Source: Clitopilus passeckerianus (taxonomy: Eukaryota > Basidiomycota > Agaricomycetes > Agaricales > Entolomataceae). From it: a stretch of DNA of 64,000 nucleotides. Below the pieces are notes generated by a model that saw nothing but the letters and a program-made list of their open reading frames with translations, did no database searches and was not told the DNA's origin. Position 1 is the stretch's first letter; every line of letters begins with the position of its first letter. Below, piece by piece: positions 60,556 to 64,000 of this stretch. Location of the stretch: NCBI GenBank assembly GCA_944990035.1, contig CALYLX010000134.1, forward strand, positions 78,729 through 142,728, written 5' to 3'. The position numbers were made by a program, and so were the translations under genes.

Positions 60556-62768
60556 TCAAGCTATCAAACTCGCCCTTCTTCCACCAGGTATCTTCTCCAT
60601 CTGAGTCTCCAAAAGCATCTGCTTGGCCTTCGCGTCAGCAATCCTACTGACGTCCTCAAGCAGAGCGCGACGCTGGAGTCGGACCACGTCCGAGGTTTGA
60701 GTAAGTTGCTCATGAAGTTCTCGCGCTTTGAGGCGTTCTAGCAGCCACTAGATAGGGAGAAGTCAGTGTGTAGTCGCAAGAAAAGTGTGAGTAGGACATA
60801 CCCCAAACTTGTCTGCTAGGTTGATAAACTTCTCCTCGTACTGGTGCAGCCTCTCATACGATTTATTCAGGCGCATGACATCGAGAGGTTTGCCATTGAT
60901 ATTATCCGCATGACTGTGCAGTCTTTCGAGAGTCCTATTGGTGTGTCAATTTGGGGAAAACCACGAAGAAACAGACGGCTTCACCTCTGCAACGAGCATA
61001 AATACCGGAAGTGGCTGTCATGGGAAGCTTCATCCTCAACCTGTAGGAGGCCTTCCATCAATCCGCATTTCAATGCCAGTCTCGAGGCTTTCATGGTTCC
61101 AAGCGCATTCTTGACTCTATTGAATGCGTGGACATGGCGCACCATATTGAGCTCATGCCCAACCTTCAAGAAAGCCTGTTAAAGTTATCAGCCTTGCTAT
61201 CAATAGCAGTCTTGCTGTGTACGAACCGACAAAATTCGATCTAAAGCCTCTTCCGCAGATTCCTCCAGTCCCTCACACGCGTCCATCAACTCAGCCAACC
61301 TTGCGTCAAACTCGGTGTCTTCTGGCATGGGGCCTGGGCAAGATATCGGTCTGGGTCTTGAAGGGCTACTCTGCTGACGGCGAGTGCGACGAAGGGGAAT
61401 CGTTGAAAAAGAAGGTGAATACGCAGATGGTGTGCTGGGAGCGCTAGGAGGCTCGCTGGGGTCCTCAAAGGGTGCATTAGCGACGGCCTCTTGGTATTTA
61501 TCATCCTCATTCACGTCCTGAAGGTGTTCTGCAGGCCGCGTTGTCGAATTTGAATGAAATATGATGTCCTCTTTGGGGGATTCAATGGTGATGCTTGGAA
61601 CATCCTGAGCTGGTAATTCAGGAGTAATAGGCAGTGGTGAAGGGACGCTTGATCCTGGGCTCGTCACGGACTGACCATCCGACCCTCCCTCCACTGTCGA
61701 ATTGATATCATCTTCGCCTTCCTCCGCTTCCTCATCTTCCTCCACGAAACCGTCGGATGTCGTATCAATGGGGGATATGCTCGAAGGGGGAGGCATGCGT
61801 TCCACTAACGCTTCGGTATCCTCAGAGTTGTTGTCCTCAACTTCAGCTTCATCAGCGGAGGGTACGTGGGGCGGCGGTGCGGGGCGTAGGGACACGTCCG
61901 TAGCCATAGATGGGTTACCTTCTTCCCGCACCTCGTTAGCCTCAACTTCCTCTGCAGGAAGGGCGACGGGGGATAGATGGGGCGAATCTGGGCAAAGGCG
62001 CTGAACCTCCTGGAATCTGAAGTCTGTAGGAAGCGGGTTCGACGGCCTAGTCGGTGTTCCACTGAGAGAACTACTCGCCGCAGAAATAGGGCGATATCCC
62101 TCATGTAAGGGCGAGGACAGAACACTGTGTGCTGATGGGGTGGGAGAGTAGATAGGGTTGAGGGCGGCCGAGTGTTGGCTGAGCGGACTCCCGTTATCTG
62201 TAGCGCTGAGAAGAGACGGCGCTCTCAACGGCGAAGGATTGATGACTGAGGAGTTGCAACTGAGAAGGAGTGGCAAGTCTTCGGGGTTCTTGGACGACCG
62301 AAGTGGGGAACTTGTACGGGAGTAGTCCTCGATTGGACTCTTTTCCGACATCTCAGCAAACCGAACTGAGCGTCTTGCAGGTGAGGCGGAGCTGTGTTGA
62401 AGGGATTCTCTGCTGAGCTGGATTCGCGAATAGCCATCGTTCGGGATTTGGTGCTCCCTCGGAATCGCAACCTGGTTAGTTTCCGGAACGTCTTCAACAG
62501 TGTATCGAACCTCCAGGATATGGACACACGGCGCAGTTCGCGATGTTTGTTGCAATAAGTGCTCCTTTAGCTGAGAGATTGGGCTTGCCACAGGCGTATC
62601 CGGTATGAAGCCAGGCGGCAGCGCGATATCGTTCCATGGTATGGGCTTGGACATTGTCAGAGGAGTGCCTGGATAGGAGGGAGGTATTGAATAAGTAGAT
62701 GAAGGACGTGGACCGGGGGATTGTGTATGATATCCTCCGAAAACAGGATCTTGCATCTTAAAAGGCAT
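60556..62768 (-). CDS. Disordered protein with C-terminal coiled coil, unknown function
   Basis: Four exons (62768-61227, 61175-61006, 60934-60802, 60747-60556) give 678 residues. The first 480 residues are Pro/Ser/Glu-rich and look disordered, with many Ser-Pro sites and one strongly acidic run (bases 61690-61740). The last 190 residues are predicted helical and coiled, with heptad-like Leu, Arg and Glu, for example Glu-Arg-Leu-His-Gln-Tyr-Glu-Glu-Lys. I chose the Met at 62768. An upstream in-frame Met at 62894 would add a hydrophobic stretch that more likely is leader sequence. No family is recognised. It is convergent with Efg1, 167 bp away. Confidence 0.72.
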
Positions 62769-63820
62769 GTCAATAGGGAGAAATAGAAGAAACAGAAAAG
62801 AGATAAGAGTCCAAAAAAAGAGTGAGAGAAACGAAACGTTCAACGTTCGTGAAAGAAGGCAAAGCAGAAAAGAAATTGGGCGAGACTGATCCATCTCAGG
62901 CTGTGAGATTGGGCATATGAGGGCAAGGTAAAGCGCTGATCCCCCAGTTTGGACAATTATCGCTAGTAGCCCTTGTTCATGACTGTCGGTAAGTTAGCGA
63001 AGTACAATAGTCATAGATGGATTGGAGTGACAACCGTCATGCGTCGTGATGCTGTGAACAAAGAACAAGGTGCATTAGACGCTGGTGGACCTGCATTGGA
63101 CCCACAAAATTCAATTCTTCGCTGTAATTTGTACTGGTACGCGCAGACCAGCCAGCTGTCTATAGTTCCGCAAGTAACGCGTGGCTGCATCAATAAGACG
63201 GAACAACGTCTGGTATTCATCGACATCTGTGAGCGGTGTCACTAGCGACGGGTGGCCGTTCATTTGGGTTTCCACGGGCCGAGTTCATTGAGCCCCCGGT
63301 CCCCACGGGAGTGCAGATATTTCAATGTCGTGTGGAAGCATAATCGGTAGGCATTGTCGATGATAGGCAAGAGGGACCAAGTTCAAAGAAACTGGCCGTG
63401 GTGGAATAGTGGTAAGTTGTTTCCCGATACCCGACCCGGTCATCCGATGGCTTGAGCAGTCGCCTACACTCACAACAAACTCACTGGTAACCTGCGAAAA
63501 TTGTAAACAATTGAAACGTGTTGAAAAAGCGCGTGTTCATATCGTCAAACTAGCTACAAGTTAAATGAATAAATTACGGACAGATGTGGTTGCGCGAACG
63601 TATGGCTGAATGGGCGCCAATTGAGTCGTAGCAGCGAAAGCATTCAAGAAAACACGACAGCGATGATATGCAAGAAACCCTTGGAAATATAATGGTGCCG
63701 TAGATGAAATGGTGAGGCGTGAGAGGTATGGAAATGAGCGACGTAGATGAAGGTATCAGTTGGAAAAGTGCAAGAAAACCACGATGATGCAGAAAAATGT
63801 CTGGATGAGTCGATGGAGAA
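62769..63820. other. Intergenic with a tRNA-like 5' half
   Basis: There is no supported gene. GGCCGTGGTGGAATAGTGGT at 63394 resembles the first third of a tRNA (acceptor stem and D arm), but no T arm or matching 3' acceptor strand follows. The remaining sequence shows only short frames. Confidence 0.4.
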
Positions 63821-64000
63821 TTATGAAATCAAAGCCGCCCTCCTCCCCGCCCTTCTTCTCAGCGAATCATACTGGTACCTGAGCTTTGCCCTCTTCGCCT
63901 TCGCCTCCGCCCACCTCTCTAAATCTTCTTCAATGTCGTACCGTGCCAACTTCGCGTCGTCGTATGCCTGAGCCATTTGCTCATGTACATGCCGGACTTG
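63821..64000 (-). CDS. 3' end of a coiled-coil protein (truncated by window edge)
   Basis: The minus-strand frame is open from the right edge to a TAA at 63821-63823. It encodes 59 residues rich in Glu, Arg, Ala and Lys with helical heptad spacing (Leu-Ala-Arg-Tyr-Asp-Ile-Glu-Glu-Asp-Leu-Glu-Arg-Trp). It ends Arg-Arg-Ala-Ala-Leu-Ile-Ser. The start, the rest of the gene and any family are outside the window. Confidence 0.6.
   Translation of the reverse strand, partial: QVRHVHEQMAQAYDDAKLARYDIEEDLERWAEAKAKRAKLRYQYDSLRRRAGRRAALIS

Noticed and set aside
62769..62894. Upstream Met giving the coiled-coil protein a membrane-like N-terminus
   Set aside because: The hydrophobic part is T-rich leader-like sequence, and the protein-like composition starts only after the Met at 62768.
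1..64000. CRISPR arrays, prophage or plasmid features
   Set aside because: The window is intron-rich fungal nuclear DNA. No regularly spaced repeats or phage genes are present.

Overview
The window is nuclear DNA of a filamentous basidiomycete, most likely a mushroom-forming Agaricomycete. Genes carry many short (about 45-60 nt) GT..AG introns. The families fit that group: a GH115 alpha-glucuronidase, a GH81 beta-1,3-glucanase, a GH30 beta-1,6-galactanase-like enzyme, an I66-type protease inhibitor of the mushroom beta-trefoil class, a MYND-finger protein and a fungal kinase-like gene. Almost all housekeeping genes are intact. Where exon totals are stated, I summed the exons by hand and the total is a whole number of codons.

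Layout, left to right. 1-5 kb: the 3' end of GH115, then the vacuolar membrane protease Pff1 and a tRNA-Ala(AGC). 5.1-8 kb: a 344-bp foldback element, a small Ser-rich ORF and a decaying kinase-like gene. 8.6-12.3 kb, minus strand: an MFS sugar transporter and an I66-type inhibitor. 14.7-22.7 kb, plus strand: an Nrd1-type four-RRM protein and a six-BRCT Rtt107/Brc1 homologue. 24.3-33.8 kb: a secreted or vacuolar metallophosphatase, a cupin, a MYND protein, a CHY zinc-finger protein and GH30. 34.8-41.7 kb, plus strand: a granulin-like small secreted protein, an F-box protein and an F-BAR/SH3 protein of the Cdc15/Imp2/Hof1 type. 44.7-52.5 kb: SURF6/Rrp14, PTPA (PP2A activator), zeta-COP, U6 snRNA and GH81. 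54.3-64 kb: Elp1, Efg1, a disordered coiled-coil protein, and the 3' end of another coiled-coil gene.

Working relationships. Housekeeping genes sit in tight divergent pairs that share 180-290 bp: MYND/CHY, SURF6/PTPA, zeta-COP/U6 and Elp1/Efg1. Three of these pairs include a gene for ribosome biogenesis, tRNA modification or splicing. Three carbohydrate-active enzymes (GH115, GH30, GH81), the sugar transporter, the inhibitor and the granulin-like protein form a dispersed secretome and nutrition component. They are not a co-regulated cluster.

No CRISPR array, plasmid feature or intact transposon is visible. The most noteworthy observations are: a perfect 9-nt complement of the U6 ACAGAGA region at the U6 5' end; a frame break in a G-rich repeat of the Nrd1 homologue; the foldback element; the frameshifted kinase-like gene; a 5-nt first coding exon in the CHY gene; and a 54-nt in-frame intron in the F-BAR gene.
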